A stretch of DNA of 64,000 nt, from NCBI RefSeq assembly GCF_007655135.1, contig NC_045129.1, positions 29,389,122-29,453,121 of the forward strand, in the 5' to 3' direction. This stretch comes from Punica granatum (lineage: Eukaryota; Streptophyta; Magnoliopsida; Myrtales; Lythraceae). Position numbers and translations under genes: made by a program. Of this stretch, positions 46,617 to 57,117 are shown in pieces. The number at the start of each line of letters is the position of its first letter. Position 1 is the first letter of the stretch. The notes under the pieces are model-generated. The model was not told the DNA's origin and ran no database searches. It saw nothing but the letters and a program-made list of their open reading frames with translations.

Positions 46617-46807
46617 TATGGACATGAACGGGGGAGTTGAGAATTAATTGTAATGGAGTTGCATTATAATGGTGTAATGTAAATGTTTATGTATGTGACT
46701 CACATTTTTTGACTTTTGATGTGTTATTTTATTTTGTAGTGGGTAGAATTAAGTTAGAATTGTAATTTTAAAATAACACTATAAAACCAAACACTACAAT
46801 AATTTTT

Positions 46808-47034
46808 GTAAAGACCGCCATTTAAGAATTATAGGTTGTTCTCCTTCCTAAAAGAAGTTATATTCCCAAACCAATTTCCAGTTAGATTTGCATGAGCAGA
46901 CATTAACTTTAGCTTGAGCCAATGTATATTTACATAAAAATATTGTTTTTAATAATTTCACATTTATTCTAAATATTAATTTTCATCAGGATCATCTTTA
47001 CTACTACTTTCATGAAAAACTGGGACAGCAAACA
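46808..47034. repeat. Tandem duplication unit 1, right part
   Basis: Matches 47153-47372 (GTTGTTCTCC, TTGAGCCAATGTAT / AAAGCCAATGTAT, TTTCATGAA). Together with 42540-42653 it makes one unit of about 340 bp. Confidence 0.75.
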
Positions 47035-47372
47035 GGAATACAATATTTTGCACCTTTACAAATAAAGAAAATGAAGATAAAAGATCACCCGCACAGTAGA
47101 ATATTAGCTAGAGCCAACATATACTAGCACGAGCTAATGAAAATATATAGAGGCAAGACTATCATTTGAGAAATATTAGTTGTTCTCCCTCCTAAAGAAA
47201 TTTATATTTGTAACCTATTTCTAATATAAATTAGCTCTGGCATCCATTAACTTCAGCTAAAGCCAATGTATAAATACACATGAATATTGCTTTTACTACA
47301 TATTTATTCCAAATATTAGTTTTTACCAGGGTCATTTTCACTGTTGCTTTCATGAACGACTAGGATTAGAAA
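47035..47372. repeat. Tandem duplication unit 2, intact
   Basis: Uninterrupted version of the unit split by Harbinger 2. It gives the pre-insertion sequence GAGGCAAGACTATCATTTGAG at the equivalent site. Non-coding. Confidence 0.75.
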
Positions 47373-48560
47373 CATGAATGTGATATGAAGGCCGACCTTG
47401 GCCAATCACTCAAGTAACCAAAATCTGGTCGAAGTTTTTTAAATTAAATGTTATTATACCGCCTAAAGAAAGTTTGTTCCTTAAACCTATTCCCAATGAT
47501 ATGGTGATAATGATATATTCGATTAATCTACTCATCATCTAGTTTTAGCTCGTGTACATTAAAAGCACAGGTTTGAGCAAATAAGACAAATCAGTTTTAG
47601 GAAACAACATAAAGTTGGAAATATCCTTAATTTTACCGAAGAAAATAAGAAAATCATCCTTAAAAAAATAAAATGATTCACCCAAAAAAATTATCATGAG
47701 AAACCAATGATATCATGTGAGATATTTCGTGAAGATATCCCTTGATTTTAGGGAATAAGATTGGGAAGTTACATTGTAGGAAAGAAAAAAAAAATCGACT
47801 GTAGTAGCGTGACATAGACATAAAATATTGGCCCAAGCTAATCAATAAAACTGCCAACGCAAATTATACAATCGATTAATCATCTAGTTTCAGCTCGTGC
47901 ACATTATAAGAATAGGCATGAGCAAATAAAACAAATCAGTTTTAGAAAGAAAATCTAACTTGGAATGACGTAAGATTAGAAAATAACCTTCAATTTCGAG
48001 AAATAAAATAAGGAAATCACTGTTGCAAAAAAAATGGTAGGAGCCCTATAAAAAAAGAAAGAAAGAAAGATCGGCTTGGTCAGCCTTTGGTGAACTCTCA
48101 GCGAATTCTTTCTCACGACCATTGAAATTTGCTAATGTGATTGTCGGAAGAATCTGATGCTAGCGTTTTCCATGTTATGATAATTGGCCACCTCTCCAGT
48201 TAAACTCTAATGCAGAGCGCCCTTGTCGAAACTAGTTTCCCGTCGCAACTACCGCACTACCGGTAAGATATTGGTGAGATGATAAACCAACACGCTGATT
48301 GAATTCAAAAACGATAAAGTGAAACAATGAAAAATCGAACCAACCGGGTTGATAAAAGAAGATTAAATTGGGTTTGCAAAAAGCATGGAATTTCGGATTA
48401 TCGGGTTTTGCCCGTTGCCTGATTGCAGGTTAAAATTGCAATCGGACACGTTTCATAACGTGATTGGGCCAATATTTTATAGGGTACCGCTCTATAATCA
48501 CCCAATCCTCCATGAGGCGGTAGGGTCACGAAGAACAGGAAAACATTAGTCTACTGTTCA
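47373..48560. other. Intergenic with a degenerate duplication, no gene
   Basis: 47500-47650 and 47870-48020 are related direct repeats (CATCTAGTTT, AGCAAATAA, ACAAATCAGTTTTAG). No gene was recognised. A CCAAT-like GGGCCAATATTTTATAGG at 48465-48482 could belong to the promoter of the next gene. Confidence 0.5.
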
Positions 48561-48699
48561 AAGCACATACAAGCAGAGACGTCCAAGCGTTTGTCCGGCG
48601 CGTGAGCCACCTGCACAAATGGTAATCCACTAGCGAAACGGCGCCATATTTGCAGCGTGTAGGTAACGCGCCCTACACGGTCACTGATCAAATCAAAAT

Positions 48700-49008
48700 G
48701 AATCAAACTCTCTCTCTATCTCTCTCGTCCTCAGGGGAGAGAGAGAGAGACGGAGAAAGAAAGTTCAGTGCTTTTGGCTTTGTAAACCGCTCCGCCTCAC
48801 CACCGCGTAGAAAGTAAAGTGAAGGTTCACTTCCCTTTTCTCACTGCAGCAGTTCCCTCCTGGCTCTCACACTCCCTCCTCGCTCTCCCCCTAAAACCCT
48901 CACTTCCCTCAAATCCACCGCATCTCCATTCACAGTCCTAGCAACAGCAGCAGCAGCAGCAGCTTCAGCTTCGTCTTCTTTCTTCTTCCATCTTCTGTGT
49001 TTGAAGAG
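48700..49008 (+). promoter_or_regulatory. Probable 5' leader of the DUF1218 gene
   Basis: CT-rich (48708-48726), GA-rich (48737-48751) and (CAG)n (48945-48963) tracts, then CTTCTTTC-type sequence up to the ATG, as in many plant 5' untranslated regions. No clear TATA box can be assigned. Confidence 0.5.
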
Positions 49009-50081
49009 ATGGGAGAAGCGAGGGCCTCCACTCTGGTCTACATTTTAGTCGTGGTTCTTAGCCTCGTCGCCTTTGGGTTCGCCGTTGCTGCCGAGAGACG
49101 CCGGAGCGTTGTGAGTCTCTTATTCCACCCAGTTTTCTCTCTGTCGTTCACAATGTCGATCTCTACATTAACAGCTGCTCTCCAATGCTTTCTGGGCTCT
49201 TGATTTGCCTCTTAAACCCCAGTGTTGTTCTCTTGTTTTGTGGGTTTTCTCTTTGATGCCTGTTGGAAATGGGGAATCTGTGTGAGAGCACAGTAACTTG
49301 TTGGGGTGTCCTCAAATTCGCTGCTTCATTGTTAAAACATAAGATTATCTTCTGATTTGCTTGATTTGGCTTCAAGGGTTCCGAACCTCTTCATTATAAA
49401 AGCTGAAGATTTTGTCTGGTGTATGATTTTCGGCAGGCTTACTTGGTTTTAGCTTCCTTTGTAACAATGGCCTCGCTAGACATGAAATTGAGTTAGGTTG
49501 TGCTCTGTTTCCAATACCCCATCAGATACATTATGTTGTGCTGCAAGCAATTTTGGTAATTGGACCTAAAATTTGTTCGCTTCGTGGTTACTAGATAAAG
49601 GATCCTGCTTTATCATAGATTCTTAAGGTCAGCCCACCTCATTCGGTACGGTTTATCTGTCAGTGCAAACATTTTCTTGAACATTGGATGCTAATTTTAG
49701 GATTCTAGATTGACTATAGTTAGTGTGTGGAATTTGGAGGACAGCGTGCGTAACTGATGTTCAGTTTGATGCATATTCAAAGGACTGAGTGTGACTTGCA
49801 AAAGCTACCTGTGTTAAACTTACTGACTGTAACCGAATACGTCTCTTGGTTTTAACTGTCTGTCTGAATGGAACATGTATCGATGTATAAGCTTCACTCC
49901 TAAAGGGAAATGTCCAAAATAGGTTCATTCCATTTAATTTATCTAAACCATGCATAAGCGCTCTGTCTAACTACTTGCTCAATCAGCGCAAACATTTTAT
50001 TGGTCTCGATAGGTATGACACGTGAAATGTTGATCTTGCAATATCTAATTACAGTTGGATCCCATCAGAATGGAATGTCAG

Positions 50082-50113
<32 letters not shown>

Positions 50114-51234
50114 TTGCATGTATATAATGGTTTTGGATCCCATCAGAATGAAATGTCAGTGCTTTATATATACATACATATATTCTCCTTTGCAGGGAAC
50201 AATTCGTGAAGATGTGCAAAGAAATGCTACGTACTGTGTGTACGACTCGGACGTTGCCACTGGGTATGGAGTGGGAGGTTTCTTGTTCCTTCTGTCAAGT
50301 GAGTCCCTATTAATGGTCGTCACCAAGTGCATGTGCTTTGGGAGACCTTTATCCCCCGGTGGAAATCGAGCATGGTCCATCATATATTTTGTTTCATCAT
50401 GGTGAGAATCCCTGGACCTCGCACTCTATTGGTTCATCTCTCCTTGCGCATGATAAATTTCACTTTTGCGTGTTTTCCTCGTATGTTATAGTTCTTATGC
50501 CTATTGCCTTACCTCTGACCATTCAACCCCAGAATGCTGAAACAACTTTTCTGGCATTCGAAATTTTTGAGTTTTTACAACTTTAGCAATTTACGATTAA
50601 GCCTGTTAGACTGTTCCTTGCAGTTACATTGAATTGTAAGAACCACTGTAAAGTGTAATCGAGCAGAATCTGTTTTCTTAATTTTATTGAGAAACTAGAA
50701 AAACTTCGCCATAAACCAGGCAGGCATTCAGCATGGGTTGCATAGTTCTTTTTTCAGTTCTCAAAAATCTACATGAACAGTGGAATTTGGAGAGAATTGG
50801 AACTATAATCTCAAACTCACGATAATATGAGGAAGATTGATTCCATTTTGTCTTTCAGATAGAAGATAACAAAGACGCAGATTCTCTGAAAGTACTATTG
50901 AGAAAGCGTCTCATCAACCTGGCTAAACATATCATCTTCTCAGCTATTCGATACATACTTCTGCAGGGCAACATTTCTTGTGGCAGAAGCATGCCTTATT
51001 GCTGGAGCAGCCAAGAACGCCTACCACACGCAGTACAGAGGAATGATCTACGCCCAAAATGTGTCCTGTGAGACATTGCGGAAGGGAGTTTTTGTCGCTG
51101 GGGCCGTCTTTGTTGTTGCAACGATGATCCTAAACGTCTATTACTACATGTACTTCACCAAGGCTGTTGCAGATCCTCCAAGTCACAAGGCGAACCGCAC
51201 AAGCTCTCATGTCAGTATGACTGGGTCTGCTTGA
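49009..51234 (+). CDS. DUF1218 family membrane protein (Fb34 / VCC-DEAL-MWL type), 3 exons, 191 aa
   Basis: Exons 49009-49110, 50196-50401 and 50967-51234, joined at GT-AG borders in phases 0 and 2. The GTG in frame at 48997 is not used because the ATG at 49009 starts a typical N-terminus. The product has a signal-anchor-like first membrane span (residues about 8-27), then three more spans (about 59-78, 95-117 and 143-165). Cys48, 79, 81, 112 and 137 and the SCETLRKGVFVAGAVF stretch are DUF1218 marks. Characterised members act in vein patterning, leaf symmetry and wall lignin; the fold lies in endomembranes or plasma membrane. The role of this one is not set by sequence. Length is usual for the family. 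It converges with the ZIP gene. Confidence 0.93.
50055..50178. repeat. 78-bp duplication and (TA)n in DUF1218 intron 1
   Basis: GGATCCCATCAGAATGGAAT and following CAGTGCTTTATATA occur at 50055 and again at 50133. The first copy carries a (TA)n run (50087-50113). The second copy ends 17 bp before the splice acceptor (50194-50195). Confidence 0.85.
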
Positions 51235-51688
51235 GAACAAGCTCGGGGAAGACAAGGATTATTGCTTGGTCACATGGGAAAATTAGTACTTATTACGATG
51301 TTCGAGTTACTTCTAATATAAGGATAAGAGACGGTAGAAACAAGTGAGGAAGTTGCATTCTGGTATGTGATTATATATATTTGTTGCTGCTGTGGGCTGT
51401 CAGATATTGAGCTTTCGTCACTTTTGTATTTGAAGTGCATCGAAATTGCATTATTGAATTATACAAACTCATTAAGGGCCTAAGGAGTCTGAGTTTGGAC
51501 CGTCACACTTGGATATAAATTTCATCTCAGAAACACTGATCTCGGGTCACTGTTGCTTTGACCAACCACGGGAGGAAGGTAAACCTCGACTAATTCACCT
51601 CTCTGGGCAAGTCAAGGGCATCTGTTTGTACGGAGACATTTATGGAATTGCACTGAACATGAGATAGTCAGCTCACAATCTGGGATAC
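51235..51688. other. Downstream region of the DUF1218 gene
   Basis: Likely 3' untranslated region plus intergenic. No other gene. Confidence 0.4.
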
Positions 51689-51981
51689 GATGTGTTTGAT
51701 TTTAGAGTTAAGTAGAGTTAAGTTTTAATTTTAATTGAATTGTAATGATTGTATTGTTGAATTATGAGAAAAAATGTGAAAAAGTAATGAATAGTTGAAA
51801 AAAAGTAATGATTGTGTTGTTGAATTGTAAAAAAATCATGGATAGTAGAGAAAATTTAGTATTAAAAATTGAATTGAATGGTTAAATTTTTTTTTAAAAA
51901 AAAGTAATAATTGTGCTGTTAATTTTTATTGTGTAGTGAATAAAGTTAAAATTTTATAAACATGATTGTAAAACTAAACAG
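51689..51981 (+). mobile_element. Tourist-like MITE T4
   Basis: Starts CGATGTGTTTGATTTTAGAG and ends near TTGTAAAACTAAACAGAG. Holds family blocks (TTGAATTATGAGAAAAA, GTGTTGTTGAATTGT). Target repeats are not clear. It lies between the two converging genes. Confidence 0.65.
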
Positions 51982-52228
51982 AGAAGAGTCGTATTACATC
52001 CGGAGTTGCATCCCTAAGCCAACGGGAGTGTACAAGAAACTAATCACTTCACCAAGTAGGAAAAAAAAAGTGTTTACGATGTGCCCAGAAACCCGAATAC
52101 CTGGGAAACAAGAAGAAACGACTGAAGGAGATTGCAGAGGTGGCCATGGTCATGGGGTGTGGGACGACATAAAGGGTACAGAGTAATTAATTAACAGTCG
52201 TACTAATTATCGGGTCTCTATATGATAT

Positions 52229-55200
52229 TTACGCCCATTTGGCCATGACTGACATTCCACCGGCGCCCAAGAGCACAGCCGCGTACGATTTAATCTGGAG
52301 CTTAACGCTGGTTTGGAGTTTCACACCCATAAAATCCGCGGCAAGAAGATCGACCAGAGCCATGTAGATCAAGAGACCGGACGAGGATGCATTGAGGAGT
52401 CCAACCGTAATGAGGGCGGTTGGGCTGTTCTCCCGGTAAGTGTTTGACAGCCCCATACCGATGGCGATCCCGAGTGGTGTCGTGACGGAGAAGAAGAACA
52501 CCATGACCAGCTTCTTCATTAGCTTGTATTCTGCCTAAGGACGAGTAGGATGACGAAGATCGTCATAAATCAATACACGATTACGTGAGCTATAGTAGCT
52601 CGTCGTATCAAATTTCAATGTGTAGACAAAGAAAAGTTAATTAAACCTGGAGGATGCAGCCGCCGAGGCCCATTCCCTCGAACATTTGGTGGAAACAAAG
52701 AGCAGCCACAAGACCTTTGATGGTGCAGACATTGTTTGAGGCTCCCATGGAAAGCCCTATCACCACGGAGTGAACCACTATTCCCAACTCCAGTACCTGC
52801 ATATATATATATATATATATATATATCCAGTCCCACATTAATTTTCACCATTACGATGTATACTTATCCATGTACATATATACACACGACTCCCATCGAA
52901 ACAAATAGAAAGAATAGAATTGTCAAATAGCACACACATCGTAATGTTTATAGTGATAATTTCATCTAATTATAACTTAATTTATTTTGTTTGATCTTCA
53001 GTTAATATAAATAGATCTACAGAAAAAGTAAATATAAATAGCTTTTACTCACTCTCACACTAATTAATAGCGACATATGATTACTGAAATTTACAGATAA
53101 AAAAGTATAAATTAATGAAAAAAGTTTGATAAGGAACGGTATAAGAATGTAATGTTATGAAAAGTTACACTAAAATTACCAAATTTACTGGGGGGTTCAT
53201 GAATTTGAATTCCCATAATTATTCTCAAATTTTAAAGTTAAGAAATATGAAAAAATTAAGTGAAATACCACTCTATTGGACACTCATATATTTATGTAGG
53301 GTCACTTGATTCATAGGAATGATAATCGAAATTAAAAATAAATTTTCATAACAAAATTGAGCGAAAAACAATTTTCTGAAGTTTTAACCATGCCAGAATG
53401 AAATAATATGAAAGGGTTAACTCGTCAATATTTAGGAGGAGTTCTATGAATTCAATGAACTGTGGATTCTTAATTAATATTTTGGTCAACTATATCGAAC
53501 AAATATTTGGTCCATAAAATTCACTTAAATATGTCTATCATTTATAGGTCTAGTTATTTTCCATTTAAGAGCTTTCTAATGACGCCGATATGAGTCGATT
53601 CAAACAGTTCAAGGCTCGTTTTCTGTAAATAATATATCGGTTCGAGTTTTGTAAATAAAAAAAAATTCACATTGCGAGAACTTTAAATTTAGTAAATCGA
53701 TTATGTTCGAAGTGAGTTAGTCGAAACCCATTTAACTTTTAAATACCATGGTGTACATAAAAAATGCTAACTAGCTCGTAAATTGTCGGAAGAATCTTTT
53801 GAAGTTCCCACACCACAAATAGTAATTTAGTCACTAAATGGTTCCTTGATCTAAATTTAATAAATAAAAGGAAAAAAAAGTACAAAAATCTCGTTTATGG
53901 TTTGAGTTTGGGACAAATTGGACCCTGTGATTTTTCGAGGGACAAATAACACTTTATGGTTTATTTCTTGAGACATAATAAACCTTACTATTAGTTTTTT
54001 CATTACTTTTGATTCTCAAACTTTTCTTTTTATCACTATTATTCTCAAATTTTTTACTCTTTTTTTTTCAATTGGGTCCAAAAATTAGGGAAAAAAAAGG
54101 GAAGAGGATGGGGCAGCTGGTCGACAATCCCGACCCCACCACCTAGGTCGTATGCACCCACAAAAGATGCTGGCGACCATGGAGGTGGCGTCTGCGACCC
54201 CCGCCCTCAAATCGACTGGGATCTCGAGTTTGAGATCCCGATTGATTTGAGGGGTGCCCCACCAATCGGCGACCCGATCCCACCCTCGAGGTTTTTGGTG
54301 TTCTCTGTGGGTGTTGGCAACCTCGGTGGTGGGGTCGGGATTGTTGACAGGCGGCCCAAGCCCTTTCTTTTTTTTTTTCTCTGAATTTTAGGATCAAATT
54401 GCAAAAAAATAAAAAGTTTGAGGGTAATAATGACAAAAAAAAGTTTGAGAAGTAAAAGTGACAAAAAAAGTAACGGTGGTCCATTATTTCTCATGAAATT
54501 AACCACATGTGTTATTTGTCATTAGAAAAATCACAGAGTTCAATTTGTCCCGCACTTAAACCACATTAGGGATTTTTATACTTTTCTCTAAATAAAAAAA
54601 CCCAAATTTTGTAGCTACAACTTTTTCTTGTTAATTAGTTGGGTAAATTACACAGTAAAACACAAATTTTCACTTTTGTCACAATTTTGACACAACTTTT
54701 AATTTTTATTACATAAAATTATAACTTTTTATTTATGTCTCAAATATGACACATGGTTAATAATCCGTTATATTTTCCATGTGGCTGGTAGCGGAGTTAT
54801 GAGGACCCAATTCTACTCAGCGAAAAAGTCATACATATACAGCTATCTATTTTGAAAATTGAAAACCGACCTTAGTTTCTTTAGTTTTATAAACCTGCCC
54901 CAAGTTTCTCTCTCCTAGCACTCTCTCCTCTCTCTCTCTCTACCTCCCCTTCCTCTCTCCTCAGCCTCGCCCACCGCCTTAGAGTCTCCACTCTTTGAAG
55001 CCGTGAATGTCATAAGCAAAATGAAAAAAAAAAAAATAGAAAACATTATATCGAAGCGTGAGGGTTAGTTTGAAATTGCGAAATTTTGTTTGAAAGCAAT
55101 AGATAGAGCTCCTTTGAGTTTTGTCAACTTCCTGTTCTTGGGGGCAGTTCTCCGATACTGCAAGAGACTCCAGGAGCTCCCACGATAGATGGATAAATAA

Positions 55201-55856
55201 ATAAATATGAAAAGTATAAAACTAACCATCGCGACGACCCGATATCGGAGAAGCTGGGAAGTTACAAGGTCGCCCTTGGGTGCGACATGGTGATGACCAT
55301 GGAAGTGACCCGCAGCAATGACTCCCATCTCCCTGTCTGGCTCAGGTGATGCCCCCTCACCCTGATGCGCTGGGATAACTCCGGCTAGGCCTTTCTTGCT
55401 GTATATGCTTGTGGCAAGAGAATCAACCATGAGGGTCAAGATGGCGGATAGCATGGCCACGAAGCCCGTAAACGGGAACTTATGCCACGGGTTCTCAGAG
55501 AGGCAGCTGGAGGAGAGCATGTCAAACGAGTCAGGGAGGACGTGCATGAACCCGGTGGCGAGAATGATCCCAGCAGCGAAGGCCTTTACTATGACAAAGA
55601 GGTCCCGGTCGGGATGCAGGGCTGGGAAGGCCTTGGTGAAGAGCGGGGCGCTTACCCCGATCATGCTCGTCACCAGGATCGTCACGATGGCGATGATCTT
55701 CAGCGGCTGGGCCTCCGACTTGTCGATGCATGAGCCGCTTTCGGCGACACAGTCCTCGCGTACTACGGCATGCGCCCGGTGAACCAGGAGCGAAATGGCA
55801 AGGAAGAAGATGCAAAGTTTGAGTAGTTTGTTGACAATTAATGCATTAATCGCCAT
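52229..55856 (-). CDS. ZIP-family zinc/iron transporter, 3 exons, 361 aa
   Basis: Exons 55227-55856, 52647-52796 and 52229-52534 join in phase 0 at GT-AG borders. ZIP proteins carry Zn, Fe or related divalent ions into the cytosol. Seen: a signal peptide to about Ala30, then eight membrane spans. [12 protein letters not shown] (100-111) contains His105 and Asp109. The variable loop between spans 3 and 4 has a His cluster HFHGHHH (184-190). Span 4 is [14 protein letters not shown] with His219, and span 5 is [13 protein letters not shown] with His246 and Glu250, the metal-path residues of the family signature. The C-terminus has TTPLGIAIG and ends [16 protein letters not shown] and SIYSKKG resemble the IRT1/ZIP8/ZIP10 group; the exact metal is uncertain. 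The 2.43-kb first intron is loaded with repeats. Intact. Confidence 0.94.
52801..52826. repeat. (AT)13 beside the ZIP intron 1 acceptor
   Basis: The repeat ends two bases from the CAG acceptor of intron 1 (AG at RC of 52797-52798) and occupies the place of the usual pyrimidine-rich tract. Confidence 0.9.
52827..53869. other. ZIP intron 1, AT-rich part
   Basis: Intronic; no separate gene or well-bounded repeat recognised. Confidence 0.5.
53870..54588. mobile_element. Mutator-type fold-back MITE in ZIP intron 1
   Basis: Flanked by exact 9-bp repeats TAAATAAAA at 53861-53869 and 54589-54597. Inverted arms of about 200 bp (GGGACAAATTG, CTGTGATTTTTC and others) enclose a GC-rich centre (54090-54370) with GACCCCACCACC / GGTGGTGGGGTC-type inverted blocks. 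Open frames in it are by-products. It is intronic and probably spliced out. Confidence 0.85.
54645..55020. repeat. One arm of a related fold-back element, with CT-rich tract
   Basis: Resembles the outer arm of elements like 23732-24665 (AAATTACAC, TTTGTCACAATTTTGACACAA). It then passes into a CT microsatellite (54910-54945) and an A run (55021-55036). No matching second arm. Confidence 0.45.
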
Positions 55857-55923
55857 GGCTTGATAGGCTTCTGATGCTCTCCTCTCTCTTCCCCTTAATT
55901 AAATCAACTTCTTGAGTTAGATT

Positions 55924-55931
55924 CTTATATA
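55924..55931 (-). promoter_or_regulatory. TATA box of the ZIP gene
   Basis: On the minus strand TATATAAG, 68 bp before the ATG at 55856. This fits a short leader of about 35-40 bases. Confidence 0.55.
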
Positions 55932-55948
55932 GAAGTTTGGGATATGCA

Positions 55949-55958
55949 ATTTCGACAC
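55949..55958 (-). promoter_or_regulatory. Near-match to the zinc-deficiency response element
   Basis: On the minus strand GTGTCGAAAT, nine of ten against RTGTCGACAY, the site of F-group bZIP factors (bZIP19/23 in Arabidopsis) found in zinc-regulated ZIP promoters. It lies just upstream of the TATA box. One base in the palindrome is off, so binding is uncertain. Confidence 0.3.
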
Positions 55959-56244
55959 AATCAAATTGTAAAAATTACTTTTTAATGAAACTCTGCATGT
56001 GACTTTTTTTTTCTTTTTTTTTTCCTTCGTAATTGATTTGTCTTACGATATTATCTTAATGTGCCTTCCGAATTTCGAGATTCATAATGCTAGTGTGCAT
56101 TCCATAAATTTTTATATTTGGCTAAGTACATTTCGTACATTCATGGTATTTGTTTTATATTTTGATGCCAGTGCATTTCACACTTTTTTTTTTGGGATAA
56201 GTACATTTCATCATTTCATATACTATTAGAAAATAATTTTTATT

Positions 56245-56589
56245 GGGGTATTTACCTAAAATGGCCAATGATTTGCTCGTTTTGTCAAATCTATCATATA
56301 CTTTTTTTTGTCAAATCTATCCCATGGTTTACTTTTTGCATCAAATCTATCCCGGCATTATCTTTTCCGTCGACATCTAACGGCCGTGCTGACGTGGCGC
56401 CTACGTGATAAGTGTGGCTCACTATCTCTCCACGTGCCACGTCAGCACGACTATTAGATATTGACGGAAAAGATAACGCCGGGATAGATTTGATGCAAAA
56501 AGTAAACCATGGGATAGATTTGACAAAAAAAAACATATGATAGATTTGACAAAACGGACAAACCATAGGCCATTTTAGGTAAAAACCCC
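56245..56589. mobile_element. Mutator-type MITE M2, exact 9-bp target duplication
   Basis: Ends GGGGTATTTACCTAAAAT and (other strand) GGGGTTTTTACCTAAAAT. Identical 9-bp repeats ATTTTTATT lie at 56236-56244 and 56590-56598. Same family as 32682-33029. The centre holds a CACGTG (56431-56436) and further ACGT cores. It lies about 390 bp upstream of the ZIP start codon. Confidence 0.92.
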
Positions 56590-56612
56590 ATTTTTATTTC
56601 TGAAAAAACTTA

Positions 56613-57117
56613 GGATGTGTTTGATAACGCAAATTAAATGTTGAAATTAAATTTTCAACACTTAATTGGATTCAATTTGTTTGGTAAATGCAAATCAAGT
56701 TGACTTAATTGATTAAGTTAAGTAAAAAATGCTGTGAAAGATGGCTGAATCAATTAAATAAAAAATTCTACTTATTTTTTACTTAATTTGCGCAGCTATG
56801 GGGCAATTTTCTTATATTTTAAGCGACGCCACTAAACTTTTTCGCGGCGCCCCCTCCCCCTCCTATCTAAAACAGTGACCTTTTTTATTTTAAATTTCAT
56901 TTTTTTTAATTTCGGAAATAATAAAAAGAAAATCAAAGAATTGGGTCAAATTTGAAAAAAGGAAAAATTACAGGGTGGTAAAGTGAATAACATTACAAAT
57001 AACTTCAAAATTTTAGCACTTGACCCACTAAACAAAATTGGCTTAATCATATAAGCACTTACTTCATTTATCACTTAAACATTCAGCACTTAAAATCAAG
57101 TTAAAACCAACACACAC
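56613..57117. mobile_element. Tourist-like MITE, different family
   Basis: TTA direct repeats at 56610-56612 and 57118-57120. Ends GGATGTGTTTGATAA and (other strand) GTGTGTGTTGGTTTTAA. The arms carry AAGCACTT and TTAAGTGCT-like blocks; the middle has a small GC-rich patch (56820-56870). No coding frame. Confidence 0.75.

Larger units (their letters stand above)
42654..46795 (+). mobile_element. PIF/Harbinger DNA transposon 2
   Basis: Ends GGCCTATTTGGTTTTATAGT and (other strand) GTAGTGTTTGGTTTTATAGT continue as imperfect inverted repeats (TAAAATAACA, TTTTAAAATTAC). It encodes a Myb/SANT-like gene (43985-44984) then a DDE transposase (45164-46616), both plus strand and both broken. The inner ends include a C-rich run (42856-42883) and a threefold 91-bp repeat. 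A 3-bp target duplication is not clear, but the second unit of the flanking tandem repeat (47035-47372) shows the uninterrupted sequence, confirming insertion. Confidence 0.85.

Noticed and set aside
48997..49008. In-frame GTG start upstream of the DUF1218 ATG
   Set aside because: Plant genes start at ATG; the ATG at 49009 gives the usual N-terminal membrane span.
54143..54506. Arg/Pro-rich open frames on the minus strand
   Set aside because: They lie within the GC-rich core of the intronic MITE and have no recognisable domain.
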